From Cryptomeria japonica (lineage: Eukaryota; Streptophyta; Pinopsida; Cupressales; Cupressaceae), in contig NC_081409.1 in the NCBI RefSeq assembly GCF_030272615.1, positions 25,057,406-25,121,405 on the forward strand: a stretch of DNA of 64,000 nt, in the 5' to 3' direction. The notes beneath the pieces are model-generated. The model was not told the origin of the DNA, did no database searches, and worked only from the letters and a program-made list of their open reading frames with translations. Both the position numbers and the translations under genes were made by a program. Shown here piece by piece: positions 12,570 through 24,303 of the stretch (its first letter is position 1; each line of letters begins with the position of its first letter).

Positions 12570-15500
12570 ATCACTCAAAGTGTAAAAAATTGTCAAAATT
12601 CGGCATGGTTTTTCTCGATGTTAGTGACATGTAAGAATGATCCATCTGATCCTACGGGGTCATGTTATGGTACTCTAAAAAATCCTCTCTCGGTTTCGGT
12701 AGACTCGGATCCAGTTGCTCGTGGCGATTCTTTCTCGGTTGCGACAAAAAGCGTCAGATGAGTTCAATAAAAAGTTGCACAATGCCCCATCTTTCAATCC
12801 GCTCATCACGACACCGAACCGTCAGCTCGTACGCATTGGGGTGGCCGGGTTTATGCTAGGAATGCTTTATTTTTTCTCTCCAACTCGCCCAATCGTTGCC
12901 GGACACCCCTAGCAGCGAAATCGCCCAAGTGCTCAAATTGCTCAAAGTTATCAATATTCGGCATCGCGTTTCTCAGCACCCGTTAATCATAAGAATGATC
13001 TGTTTAATCTTGCGAGGTCGTGTTATGGCACTCTAAAAAATCCTCTCTCAGTTTCGGTAGACTCGGATCCAGTTGCTCATGGCGACTCTTTCTCGGTTGC
13101 AGCAAAAAGCATCAGATGAGTTCAATGAAAAGTTACACAATGCCCCATATTTCAATCCTCTCGTCGCGGCACCGAACCGTCAACTCGTACGTGTCGGGGT
13201 GGCTGGGTTTACACTAGGAATTCTTTTTTTTTTCTCTCCAAATCATCCGATCGTTGCGAGACACACCCTAGCAGCAAAATCGCCCAAGTGCTCAAATTAC
13301 TCAAAGTTGTCAATATTCAACATCGTGTTTCTCCATGTCCATTAATCATAAGAATGATCCGTCTGATCCTGTGGGGTCATGTTATGGCACTTTAAAAAAG
13401 CCTCTCTCGGTTTTGGTAGACTCGGATCTAGTTGCTCGTGGCAACTCTTTCTTGGTTGCGACAAAAAGCGTCAGATGAGTTCAATGAAAAGTTGCACAAT
13501 GCCCCATATTTCAATCTGCTTGTCGTGGCACTGAACCATCAGATCATACGCATTAGGGTGGCCGGTTTTATGCTAGGAATGACTTCTTTTTGCTCTCCAA
13601 CTCGCCTAATCGTTGCGGGACACACCCTAGTAGCAAAATCGCCCAAGTGCTCAAATTGCTCAAAGTTGTCAATATTCGGCATCGCGTTTCTCTGCACCCG
13701 TTAATCATAAGAATGATTCATCTGATCCTGTGGGGTTGTGTTATGGCACTCTAAAAAAGCCTCTCTCGGTTTCGATAGAATCAGATCTAGTTGCCCGTGG
13801 CGACTCTTTCTCGGTTGCGACAAAAAGCGTCAGATGAGTTCAATGAAAAGTTGCACAATGCCCCATCTTTCAATCTGCTCGTCGCGGCACGGAACCGTCA
13901 GCTTGTACGCATCGGGGTGGTTGGGTTTACGCTAGGAATGCCTTCTTTTTGCTCTCCAACTTGCCCGATCGTTGTCGGACACACACTAGCAGCGAAATCG
14001 CCTAAGTGCTCAAACTACTCAAGGTTGTCAATATTTGGCATCGCGTTTTTTGGTGCCCGTTAATCATAAGAATAATTAGTTTGATCTTGCGGGGTTGTGT
14101 TATGGCACTCTAAGAAAGCCTCTCTCGGTTTTGGTAAACTCGGATCCAGTTGCTCATGGCGACTCTTTCTCAGTTGCGACAAAAAGCGTCGGATGAGTTT
14201 AATGAAAAGTTGCACAATGCCCCATCTTTCAATCCGCTCGTCGTAGCACCGAACCATCAGCTTGTACGCATTGGGGTGGCCGGGTTTACACTAGGAATGC
14301 CTTATTTTTGCTCTCCAACTCGCCCGATTGTTGCGGGACACACCCTAGCAGCGAAATCGCCCAAGTGCTCAAATTGCTCAAAGTTGTCAATATTCGGCAT
14401 CACGTTTCTTGGTGCCCGTTAATCATAAGAATGATCTGTCTGATCTTGTGGGGTTGTGTTATGGCACTCTAAAAAGTCCTCTCTCGGTTTGGGTAGACTC
14501 GGATCCAGTTTCTTGTGGCGACTCTTTCTCGGTTGCGACAAAAAGCGTCAGATGAGTTCAATGAAAAGTTGCACAATGCCCCATCTTTCAATCCGCTCGT
14601 TGCGACACTGAACCGTCAGATCGTACGCATTGGGGTGGCTAGGTTTACGCTAGGAATGCCTTCTTTTTTCTCTCCAACTCGCTCGATCATTGCGGGACAC
14701 ACCCTAGCAGCGAAATCGCCCAAGTGCTCAAACTACTCAAAGTTGTCAATATTCGGCATCATGTTTCTCGACGCCTGTTAATCATAAGAATGATCCATCT
14801 GATCCTGCAGGGTTGTGTTTTGGCACTCTAAAAAAGCCTCTCTCAGTTTCAGTAGACTCGGATCCAGTTGCTCGTGGTGATTCTTTCTCGATTGTGACAA
14901 AAAGCGTCAGATGAGTTCAATGAAAAGTTGCACAATGCCCCTTCTTTCAATCTTCTCATCACGACACTGAACCATCAGCTCGTACATGTCGGGGTGGCCA
15001 GGTTTACGCTAGGAATGCCTTTTTTTTGCTCTCCAACTCGCCCGATCGTTGCCGGACACACCCTAGTAGCGAAATTGCCAAAGTGCTCAAACTACTCAAA
15101 GTTGTCAATATTTGGCATCGTGTTTCTCGACACCCGTTAATCATAAGAACAATCCGTCTAATCCTGCAAGGTCATGTTATGACACTCTAAAAAAGCCTCT
15201 CTCAATTTCGGTAGACTCGGATCCAGTTGCTCGTGGCGACTCTTTCTCGGTTGCGACAAAAAGTGTCAAATGAGTTCAATGAAAAGTTGCACAATGCTCC
15301 ATATTTCAATCCGCTCATCGCGGCACTGAACCATCAACTTTTATGCATCGAGGTGGCTGGGTTTACGCTAGGAATGCCTTCTTTTTGCTCTCCAGCTCGC
15401 CTGATCATTGCGGGACACACCCTAGCAGCAAAATCGCCCAAGTGCTCAAATTGCTCAAAGTTGTCAATATTCGGCATCGCGTTACTCGTCGCCCGTTAAT

Positions 15501-15935
15501 CATAAGAACAATCCATCTAATCCTATAGGGTTGTGTTATGGCACTCTAAAAAATCCTCTCTCGGTTTTGGTAGACTCGGATCCAGTTGCTCGTGGCGACT
15601 CTTTCTCGATTGCAACAAAAATCATCAGATGAGTTCAATGAAAAGTTGCACAATGCCCCATATTTCAATCCGCTCATCGTGGCACGAAACCGTCAGCTTG
15701 TACGTGTCGGGGTGGTCGGGTTTACGCTAGGAATGCCTTCTTTTTTCTCTCCAACTTGCCCGATTGTTGCGGGCCACACCCTAGCAGCGAAATCGCCCAA
15801 GTGCTCAAATTGCTCAAAGTTGTCAATATTCGGCATCGCATTTCTCAGCGCCCGTTAATCATAAGAACGATCCGTCTGATCCTGCGGGGTCGTGTTGCGG
15901 CACCAAACCATCAACTCATACACGTCGGGGTGGCT
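12570..15935. repeat. 359-bp tandem repeat, about nine copies
   Basis: The word GTTGC(T/C)C(G/A)TGGCGA and its surroundings recur at 12715, 13073, 13432, 13791, 14150, 14509, 14868, 15227 and 15586, steps of 358-359 bp. A partial unit leads in from about 12570. A last unit is internally shortened and ends near 15935. The repeat is richer in GC and CpG than its surroundings, and many copy-to-copy differences are C/T or G/A at CpG sites. Each unit has an open frame of up to 90 codons. Since 359 is not a multiple of three, the frame moves from unit to unit, so this is not one long gene. Confidence 0.95.
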
Positions 15936-16099
15936 TGTGTCTTGGATTACAAACACATATTTAGGTTCAAAGCTTAAGTAACAATAAACTTTGTGCAATT
16001 ATTCATCTAATCATTTGTACTGCAACTATGGATAGCCATGATAAATGATTTGCATTAACCAAAAAGCTACAATCCATGCAACATTGTATACCGTTAAAA
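15936..16099. other. Short unique stretch between two tandem arrays
   Basis: About 165 bp of AT-rich sequence after the last shortened 359-bp unit and before the 110-bp repeats. Nothing recognisable was seen in it. Confidence 0.5.
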
Positions 16100-16440
16100 C
16101 TATCAAATATATCCAATACAAACAAATAGGCTTGCCAAAAGCCATATGGACTTAGAATTTCACATATTCATAAAACAAAACATATGTTCAAAATTGCTAT
16201 AAAGGCATACAACATGATATCCAATAAAGTCAAATAGGGGCTTGCCAAAAGCCATATGGACATAGAATGTCACATATTTGTAATATAAAACATATGTTCA
16301 AATTTGCCATATAGGCATACAACATGGTATCCAATAAAGTCAAATAGGAGCTTGCCAAAAGCCATATGGCAATAGAATTTCACATATTCGTAATACAAAA
16401 CATATGTTCAAAATTGCCATATAGGCATACAACATAGGAC
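16100..16440. repeat. 110-bp tandem repeat, three copies
   Basis: The word CTTGCCAAAAGCCATATGG begins at 16131, 16241 and 16351, exactly 110 bp apart. Each copy also carries CATATGTTCAAA and GGCATACAACAT. The copies differ at a small number of bases. The array lies just past the 3' end of the minus-strand gene that stops at 16496, so it may fall in that gene's 3' flank. Confidence 0.9.
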
Positions 16441-16495
16441 CCTATTCTATTCATTTCCCTCTAGGGGAAGGAAACATATGACAAGATATCTTTGT

Positions 16496-18384
16496 CTATC
16501 GAGGGGATGGAGAAGTATATGAAGCAGGTGTCTTTCTAGTACGTCCACTCGACCTCCTCTCCAGACTTTTTTGTAACTCCACCTGATACAATGAAAAGAA
16601 TGATGTTAGCATATACAAAAATTGAATTTTAGAATGACATATAATAGAATAGTCACTTACCGCATACAAATAATCATGATGTTCATCCACAACAGGTGCA
16701 CGTTCATGATCTGGAGTGACAAGCCCCTCCTGTAAGCATCACAATATAAATTAAACTAAATACAAGTGTCGTTAAAATTTTCAATAACATATTATTAAGA
16801 TAACAAATGTAATGCTAAATTTACTAAATTTACAAATATGTCTCATACTTCTGTTAAAGCAGTTGAACTTGCTACTGCTGCAGCAACACCACACTCCATT
16901 GACATGTGGACAGCAGGAGGAGTCTCTAATGTCAACATCTGAAAATTAAACAAAGTATATTGATTAATCACCAAAACTATCTATATTATTTAATAACAAC
17001 ATTAAAGATAAATTGTTTACCTGGGTGAAAGATTGTCGATGAAATACACTACGAGGTGTTGATGTTGAAGCTCTAGCATCAAACTATTTGACATCCAAAA
17101 TGAGTAATTAGAAAATTATTCACATAAGGTTCAACTATCTACATATAATAATTATATTTTTTCACTCGTTGTATACCTGTGGAGTCGACAAAGTAGTGAA
17201 AAAGGGTGTTGTAGGAATGTTGCTAGTATTGTGAACACTTTGACCCTGATTTTTTATCATAATAATTTACTAATTTAGATATATTCTCAAATTTACATAT
17301 AAGATTTAATAAAAAGAATGAAACGAACTTGTAATGAAATTCACCTGGGTATCAATGCCAAATGTTTTGTTCAACAAGGATTCTGTCATGACAATGTTCT
17401 CTGTAGCAAACTCCGCTTGTGCACATGCATTCTTAGAACTATTAGGATCATAAGTGCAAAGAGAACCACAAGATCGACAAAAATGAGTTGGAACTCGATG
17501 CCTAGAAGAATCAACATCATCACTCGCATCACCCTTTACTAGAGGCCTAGCATACTGTATAAGGGTCTGAGTGAGCGAGCTAATTGAGTCTAGAGTTTCG
17601 ACCTCAATACTCTCCTTCACAATGGAAGGAATAATAACATGCTCCATCATAGGTCTGGCCAAGGGTCTTGGTGGGAGATTTGGATCATGCTGTGCACCCT
17701 CTCTATCATGTGAGGAACCCCCACCTCTACCTTGGAAATCTAGAAAATCAAAATAGTTTGGGATCTCATTAAGGACAAACTCACAGTACAGTTTTCTCAA
17801 AAAGTATTGGGGTACCTCATGATTATTGCATGGGGGCTGATCAAATACCATCCACCACCTATCCCAAAAATTGTTCTTCATCCCTTCATGATGACACCAA
17901 TGAATAGGGAATCTCCTACATCCAGGGTGTAAAGGTTGATTCGTTCGGGGGTCCGTAAAAAGAGCACACAAGTCAAATTTATTAATTTTCTTTTTCTTCA
18001 CTGCCGCATATGATAATTTGTCAGCATAAAATTGCTTTTGTTCTTCCTTCTTACGGGACCAAAAATTTATTTTCCCACTCACAGATTGTATGTGAGATAC
18101 AATAGATTGCAAAGAACTGGCAAGGTTTGTCCTATGGGAGTTTGTTCCAGTGGGATCTTTTAGCCTTGTGATTAAACCTTCAAGCTCTTTTTGGCTATTT
18201 TCTATTTGACCTAATAGGTTTTCTTGTGTACCTATGGGATGTCTAGGGATTGTAGGAGGTTCTTGATGTGCTTCTTCTTCAATATGGTCTTCATGAGGAG
18301 GTGATTGATGTGCTTCTTCTTCAATATGGTCTTCATGAGGAGGTGATTGAGTGTTTTCAACATTTTCTTGTCTAATCTCATTTC
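16496..18384 (-). CDS. Unrecognised spliced gene, at least six exons, open throughout
   Basis: Exons, in transcript order: 18384-17345, 17245-17177, 17083-17021, 16938-16849, 16729-16661 and 16582-16496 (stop at 16498-16496). Every junction has GT and AG. The five downstream exons are 69, 63, 90, 69 and 87 nt, all whole codons, all joined in phase 0, with no stop codon in frame. The joined protein would be about 470 residues. It has an acidic/proline repeat (14 residues, HQSPPHEDHIEEEA, duplicated as a 42-bp tandem repeat near 18265-18348), a Trp/His/Cys-rich core (HPGCRRFPIHWCHHEG, then WDRWWMVFDQ), a CRSCGSLC cluster that could bind zinc, and a basic Ser/Arg-rich tail. I do not recognise the family. 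Exon 1 must be preceded by at least one more exon ending in one spare base. A donor at 18474 fits, but no start codon was found in that frame. It could be a host gene or a transposon-borne gene; it converges on the transposase-like gene at 9240. Confidence 0.6.
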
Positions 18385-18473
18385 CTAATAATGAAAATAA
18401 ATTTAAATCAATAAAATTAGTCTAATATTCAAATTAATAAAAAAAATGACAATAAGAAAATAAAAATACATAC

Positions 18474-18560
18474 CTCTTCGAGATCTTCGATGGCGTGGCG
18501 GGATTTTGATGAGAGATGGACAACTTAGTGCCCAATTTCAAGCTTTTACAAAGGGCGAGC
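18474..18560 (-). other. Possible upstream exon of the gene at 16496-18384
   Basis: A GT donor follows position 18474, and the last base of this piece completes the split first codon of the next exon. In the frame that fits, the sequence reads basic residues (PPRHRRSRRG) and meets a stop about 20 codons upstream, without an ATG. Either the true first exon lies elsewhere or the 5' end has been lost. Other frames here give a short ATG-led peptide that does not join in frame. Confidence 0.3.
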
Positions 18561-18666
18561 GCAATAAAATGGCACCCGAAAATGCCAAAATGCGGGTTTG
18601 GAATGCAAAATGCATCCAAAATGTGGAGCAGGGTTTTTATGAAGTCTACAATGCACGTCTTATAAG

Positions 18667-18721
18667 GCGCACGCCTTATAAGGCGTGCGCACTAGAGGGC
18701 ATGTGCCCTATAGTGCGTGTG
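18667..18721. repeat. Two adjacent GC-rich palindromes
   Basis: 18667-18690 is a perfect 24-base palindrome centred on TTATAA with GCGCACGCC arms. Directly after it, about 18688-18717 forms a second hairpin with arms around GCACTAGAGGGCA and TGCCCTATAGTGC, one mismatch, and a 2-nt loop. They share the word GCGCAC and lie in otherwise AT-rich DNA, between the 5' side of the minus-strand gene and the start of the copia fragment. Confidence 0.85.
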
Positions 18722-18799
18722 CCTTATGTGCTTTAAAATTTTTTTTTGAAGTGTGTCACCTTTTTGGTACCACAATTTCGTGCATATACCCACATAAAT

Positions 18800-21700
18800 T
18801 CAATAAAGGGCAAACTGAAGAGTCTTCTTCCAAGGATGGGAAGAAGAAAGATTTGAGTAAGATAAAATGTTTTTTCTGCCATCAAATGGGTCACTACGCT
18901 AGTCAATGCCTGAATAAGAAAAACAAGGGAAAGCAGAAGAAGCAAGTTGCTGGTACAGTAGAGGTGGATGAGTTTGCAACACGGTTGGAGAATGATTTTT
19001 CACTCATTTCATGTGTATGGTATATTGATAGTGGGGCTTCTTGCCACATGACAGGAGTCAAAGAATATTTCAGCAAATTGGAGGAGAAAAAGATAGATTT
19101 CTGTATTGAGCTTGGAGACAATGGCAAATATCAAGCAACTGGTGTGGGCACAGTCAAGTTTCAGAGGGAGTCTGGCAAATCTCTATTGGTGGAGGATGTT
19201 TTGTATGTCCCTAGCATGACAAAGAATTTAATCTTTGTTTCTAGTTTCGAGGACAAGAGTTACATCGTGACCTTTGAAGAGGGAAAAGTCTATATCTGTC
19301 CAAAGAACTCCAAGGTAGCAAAATTTATTGGAGTCAGGCATGGCAACTTGTTTCCATTGCAGTTTTAATCAACCCATGCATCGGTGAACAACAGTAGAGG
19401 GCTTGGAGAATTGTGGCATGGTAGGATGGCTCATCTTCACCATGGAGCACTTAATATGCTCAAGGAAATAGTGACAGGGCTGCCTTAGATGGAATTTCAA
19501 AAGCATGAGGTGTGCAAGGGTTGCGCTCTTGGGAAATATGCCAAGACCAATTTTCCAAGCAATGGCACTAAATCTAAAAGGATTTTGGATCTCATACACT
19601 CAGATGTATGTGGGCCTATATCAACAGTATCCTTAAAAGGGTATGAGTATTATGTTACCTTCATTGATGATTTCTCTAGGAAGACATGGATATTTTATGA
19701 AGAATAAAGATGAAGTCTTGAATAGGTTCAAAGAGTTTAAGGCTCTCGTAGAGAACCAAACAGGGAGGAAGATCAAGATACTGAGGTCTAATAATGGAGG
19801 CGAGTATACCTTGAATGTCTTCAAATATTTTTGTGCTCATGAAGGTATCAAGAAAGAGTTGACAGTTCCGTACAACCCTCAACAGAATGGGGTTGCTGAA
19901 TGAAAAAATTGGGCTATAGTTGGAGCAGCTAAGGCCATGCTTCATGATCAAGACCTGCCTTGGTTTTTATGGGCAAAAGTGTGCAATACAACTATGTATT
20001 TGCAGAATAGGAGCCCACACAAAGTGCTGGGCAAATTGACTCCAGAAGAGGCATTCACTAGGAAGAAACCAGATTTGACACACATTCGCATTTTTGAATG
20101 CCTTGTGTATTGTCATATTCTCATGGAGAAGAGAACCAAATTGGAACCAACTGCAGAGAAGGGTATCCTAGTTGGGTACAGTGAAACTTCTAAGGCCCAT
20201 CGTGTTTACATTCCTTCCCTCAAGAAAATAGTTATTCGTAGAGATGTGAAGTTTGAAGAGGAAAGAGCTCTTCAGAAGTCTAGAAGCTTGATGGGGGTTC
20301 AAGAGGAGGAGAAAACACCCAAGGTTGTTGTTGCACAAATTCTTGAGACTCAAGTCACACAAGTTGGAGAGCAGAGAAAGCATGCCAAGCAAGTTGATCA
20401 AGAGGAAGAATAGAGGATTTCTCAACCTCAGACTCCTATGACAGGGAGGAGGAGAAATAGGGCGGTTGAGTAGACACTGAAAGAGGCTCAGGAGTATGTT
20501 GGTGATCCTCAGGATCCAATTAGATGGATAAAGCCTCCCAAACATTTTTCTGATTATATGGCACTCATGAGTGTATTGATTGAGGTGGAGCCTTCTAGCT
20601 TTCAGGAGGCATCCAAGCATCAGGTTTGGAGGGATGCCATGGTGGAGGAGCATTCTTCCATCATGAAGAATAGTGTGTAGGAGGTAGTGCCACGACCTGA
20701 AAACAGGTCAGTGATAGGGTTGAGATGACTATATAAGATCAAGCATGCTACAGATGGTAGTGTGGAAAAGTTAAAAGCGAGATTTGTGGCTAAGGGGTTT
20801 TCTTAGAAGAAAGGGATCGACTATGATGAGACCTTTGCCCCACTAGCCAGGTACTCATCCATAAGGGCTATCATTTTTGTAGCAGTGCAAATGGGTTGGA
20901 GGATTCACCATATGGATGTGAAGATAACCTTCCTCAATGGAGTAATTGAGGAAGATATTTACATAGAACAACCAGAGGGTTTTGAGGTGCATGGGAGCAA
21001 TTCTCATGTGCGCAAGTTGAAGAGAGCACTATATGGGCTCAAGCAGGCTCCCAAGGCATGGTATGCGCGTATTGATGGTTACCTGCAAAGTGTGGGCTTC
21101 ATCAAGAGTGATGTTGATCTAAACCTGTACTATGTTCAGGTGAAGGGCAAACTTCTCATATTGGTATTATATGTTGATGACTTGTTTCTTACAGGGTCAG
21201 AAGAGCTTATAGCATTGCAAGCAGGATCTTGTAAGAGAGTTCAAGATGAAGGACTTGGGTTTGATGCACTACTTTTTGGGATTGGAGTTGTGGCAGAAAG
21301 AGGGAGAAATCTTCCTTGGACAAGGGAGGTATACAATTGATATCTTGAAGCGATTTAGGAAGGAAAATGGTAAGCCCATATCCACGCCACTTGTAATTGG
21401 AAGAAGTTTGATGCTTCTAAATCAGAGGTAGTGGACCCAACTTTGTATAGACAGTTGATAGGCTCTCTAATGTATCTGGTCAACACAAGGCCAGACATTT
21501 GTTTTTCAGTGAATTCACTTAGTGAATTTATGATGGAACCTAAATGTGTGCATTGGGTGGTTGCAAAACATGTTTTGAGGTATCTTCGAGGCACGGTTGA
21601 TTATGGGCTGAGATATATTCAGCAGGATGGAGTGAAGCTTGAGGGGTTCACCGATGCAGATTGGGCAGGTTGTACAACTGACAAGAAGAGCACTTCTAGG

Positions 21701-22708
21701 TGCTGTTTGAGTTTGTGATCAAGAGTTGTTTCTTGGTACAGTAGAAAACAAAAGTTGGTTGCTCTAAGTTTTGAGGAGGCCGAGTATATAAAAGCTATTA
21801 TGGCTACATGTGAGGCTATCTGGCTTCAGAAACTTCTAGTTGGACTCTTTGATCAAGAGCTAGATCCAACAGTCATTTACTGTGATAATCAGAGTTGTAT
21901 CAAACTCTCTGTGAATCTTGTATTTCATGACAAGTCGAAGCATAATGAGATCAAGTACCACTTCATCAGAGATTGTGTGGAGAAGGGGATAGGGAAGTTA
22001 CAATATATTCCTATGGACGAACAGATAGCAGAACCTGACAAAGGCTTTGATGAAGAGCAAGTATCTATTCTTTAGGGATAAACTAGGTGTTGTGCAGAAC
22101 ACCTTCCTTACTAAGAGGGAGTATTAAGTTTCTATAGTTTGAAAGGTGTGGTTGTGGAAGTTGCTTAAGTGTAGCTTGTGTTGAATGTTCAATATGAGAA
22201 TGTTTTCTATTTTGTAAATAGAATATTTCATAGAGTTGTGAGGTTTACACCAAGAGCAGTTTTATGTGTGGATAGTTTTAGTTATGTGAGACAAGTTTCC
22301 TTTCTCTTGCTTCATGTAAGGAAAATTCTAATTTGCATCATGCAAGGAAAGTTTTTCTTAGAATGTGTTTCTTGAGGAAAGTTTCACTTCTCTTGCATAG
22401 TTGATGTTTTCATCAAGAAGGCTATATATGTAAAATTGCAGTAGCAACTACGATGGTATTCGAAAAGAAAATTTTCTCTAGAAGCTAAATAGAAGATTCA
22501 ATATTTGCAGGGTTTTCCCCGTATTGGGGTTTCCTGAGTATATCAGTGTTATCTGTGTTCATGTGTTTGGTTTCATTCGAATTTGTTTCCGTTGTTCAAT
22601 TTGTTAATTAACCCAGTGTGTTAGTTGTTATAAATCAGATTGACTTGAAATGTTCTTTCTGTGAATTTATTGAGCAATTAATCTATTGTTGGGTTATAGA
22701 AATTAACA
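18800..22708 (+). mobile_element. Ty1/copia element, partial copy (copia-1)
   Basis: A fossil LTR retrotransposon that begins within gag; no 5' LTR or primer site is visible. Parts in order: zinc knuckle CFFCHQMGHYASQC (about 18868-18910), protease region with DSGASCHM (about 19025-19050), integrase with its HHCC head and catalytic core (about 19400-20100), reverse transcriptase with the YVDD box (about 20640-21340), RNase H (about 21600-22075) and a 3' LTR (22122-22708). The Pol order (integrase before reverse transcriptase) assigns it to Ty1/copia. It is broken, with several breaks. The LTR ends inside an exon of a 4CL-like gene. Confidence 0.9.
22122..22708 (+). repeat. 3' LTR of copia-1, first copy
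   Basis: 587 bp, bounded by a TNTTAA start after a purine-rich tract (AAGAGGGAG) and a TTAACA end, the short inverted ends typical of LTRs. Directly after it, 4CL-like coding sequence resumes. A second copy, made by the tandem duplication, lies at 23415-24001. Confidence 0.85.
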
Positions 22709-23010
22709 CAATCCAAAAGCTACTACTTCAGCTTTGGACGAAAATGGCTGGCTACATACAGGCGACCTTTGCTACATTGATAATGAAGGCTATGTCTTTG
22801 TAGTAGACAGGCTCAAAGAACTCATTAAATACAAAGGTTATCAGGTATTAAGCTTCATTTCCTTCAATAGGATTGGCTTGTTAGCCTCTGACTTGCAATG
22901 TACTCTTTGGGACACATTGAATAACCAAAATCCATATTACTATAGTCATGATGATTTGATATTTCTGTGCATTGCTTTATAGGTTGCTCCAGCAGCACTT
23001 CTGCTTTCTC
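22709..23010 (+). pseudogene. 4CL-like / acyl-CoA ligase exon, duplicated fragment
   Basis: Copy of the exon described at 24002-24823. Exon 22709-22844 encodes [20 protein letters not shown] and on to the [14 protein letters not shown] motif. The intron is 22845-22982. The next exon begins at 22983 (VAPAALLLSH) and is interrupted by the junction with unit B of the tandem duplication. It cannot make a ligase; it is a by-product of the duplication. Confidence 0.88.
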
Positions 23011-24303
23011 ATCAAGAGTTGTTTCTTGGTACAGTAGAAAACAAAAGTTGGTTGCTCTAAGTTTTGAGGAGGCCGAGTATATAAAAGCTATTATGGCTAC
23101 ATGTGAGGCTATCTGGCTTCAGAAACTTCTAGTTGGACTCTTTGATCAAGAGCTAGATCCAACAGTCATTTACTGTGATAATCAGAGTTGTATCAAACTC
23201 TCTGTGAATCTTGTATTTCATGACAAGTCGAAGCATAATGAGATCAAGTACCACTTCATCAGAGATTGTGTGGAGAAGGGGATAGGGAAGTTACAATATA
23301 TTCCTATGGACGAACAGATAGCAGAACCTGACAAAGGCTTTGATGAAGAGCAAGTGTCTATTCTTTAGGGATAAACTAGGTGTTGTGCAGAACACCTTCC
23401 TTACTAAGAGGGAGTATTAAGTTTCTATAGTTTGAAAGGTGTGGTTGTGGAAGTTGCTTAAGTGTAGCTTGTGTTGAATGTTCAATATGAGAATGTTTTC
23501 TATTTTGTAAATAGAATATTTCATAGAGTTGTGAGGTTTACACCAAGAGCAGTTTTATGTGTGGATAGTTTTAGTTATGTGAGACAAGTTTCCTTTCTCT
23601 TGCTTCATGTAAGGAAAATTCTAATTCGCATCATGCAAGGAAAGTTTTTCTTAGAATGTGTTTCTTGAGGAAAGTTTCACTTCTCTTGCATAGTTGATGT
23701 TTTCATCAAGAAGGCTATATATGTAAAATTGCAGTAGCAACTACGATGGTATTCGAAAAGAAAATTTTCTCTAGAAGCTAAATAGAAGATTCAATATTTG
23801 CAGGGTTTTCCCCGTATTGGGGTTTCCTGAGTATATCAGTGTTATCTGTGTTCATGTGTTTGGTTTCATTTGAATTTGTTTCCGTTGTTCAATTTGTTAA
23901 TTAACCCAGTGTGTTAGTTGTTATAAATCAGATTGACTTGAAATGTTCTTTCTGTGAATTTATTGAGCAATTAATCTGTTGTTGGGTTATAGAAATTAAC
24001 ACAATCCAAAAGCTACTACTTCAGCTTTGGACGAAAATGGCTGGCTACATACAGGCGACCTTTGCTACATTGATAATGAAGGCTATGTCTTTGTAGTAGA
24101 CAGGCTCAAAGAACTCATTAAATACAAAGGTTATCAGGTATTAAGCTTCATTTCCTTCAATAGGATTGGCTTGTTAGCCTCTGACTTGCAATGTACTCTT
24201 TGGGACACATTGAATAACCAAAATCCATATTACTATAGTCATGATGATTTGATATTTCTGTGCATTGCTTTATAGGTTGCTCCAGCAGCACTTCTGCTTT
24301 CTC
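23011..24303. repeat. Tandem duplication, unit B (1,293 bp)
   Basis: Second copy of the unit at 21718-23010, offset exactly 1,293 bp. It includes a second copy of the copia-1 tail and LTR (LTR 23415-24001) and of the 4CL-like exon. At its right end the 4CL-like exon continues into the original downstream gene sequence, whereas in unit A it is cut off by unit B. Confidence 0.93.

Larger units (their letters stand above)
21718..23010. repeat. Tandem duplication, unit A (1,293 bp)
   Basis: This segment contains copia-1 RNase H, its LTR, a 4CL-like exon, one intron and the beginning of the next exon. It is repeated as 23011-24303 with, by eye, four differences in 1,293 bp, all transitions. The breakpoints share only ATC (followed by AAGAG or ATGAG), so the duplication looks microhomology-mediated rather than driven by a repeat. 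It postdates the copia insertion. Confidence 0.93.

Noticed and set aside
12662-15977. A family of tandem small genes (65 and 90 codons) in the 359-bp repeat
   Set aside because: Frames overlap in two registers, move with each unit, and some units are cut short; better seen as a satellite until silent/replacement ratios say otherwise.
22967-23368. Chimeric open frame joining 4CL intron/exon sequence to RNase H
   Set aside because: It spans the junction of the tandem duplication and mixes intron with retroelement sequence; no reason to think it is expressed.
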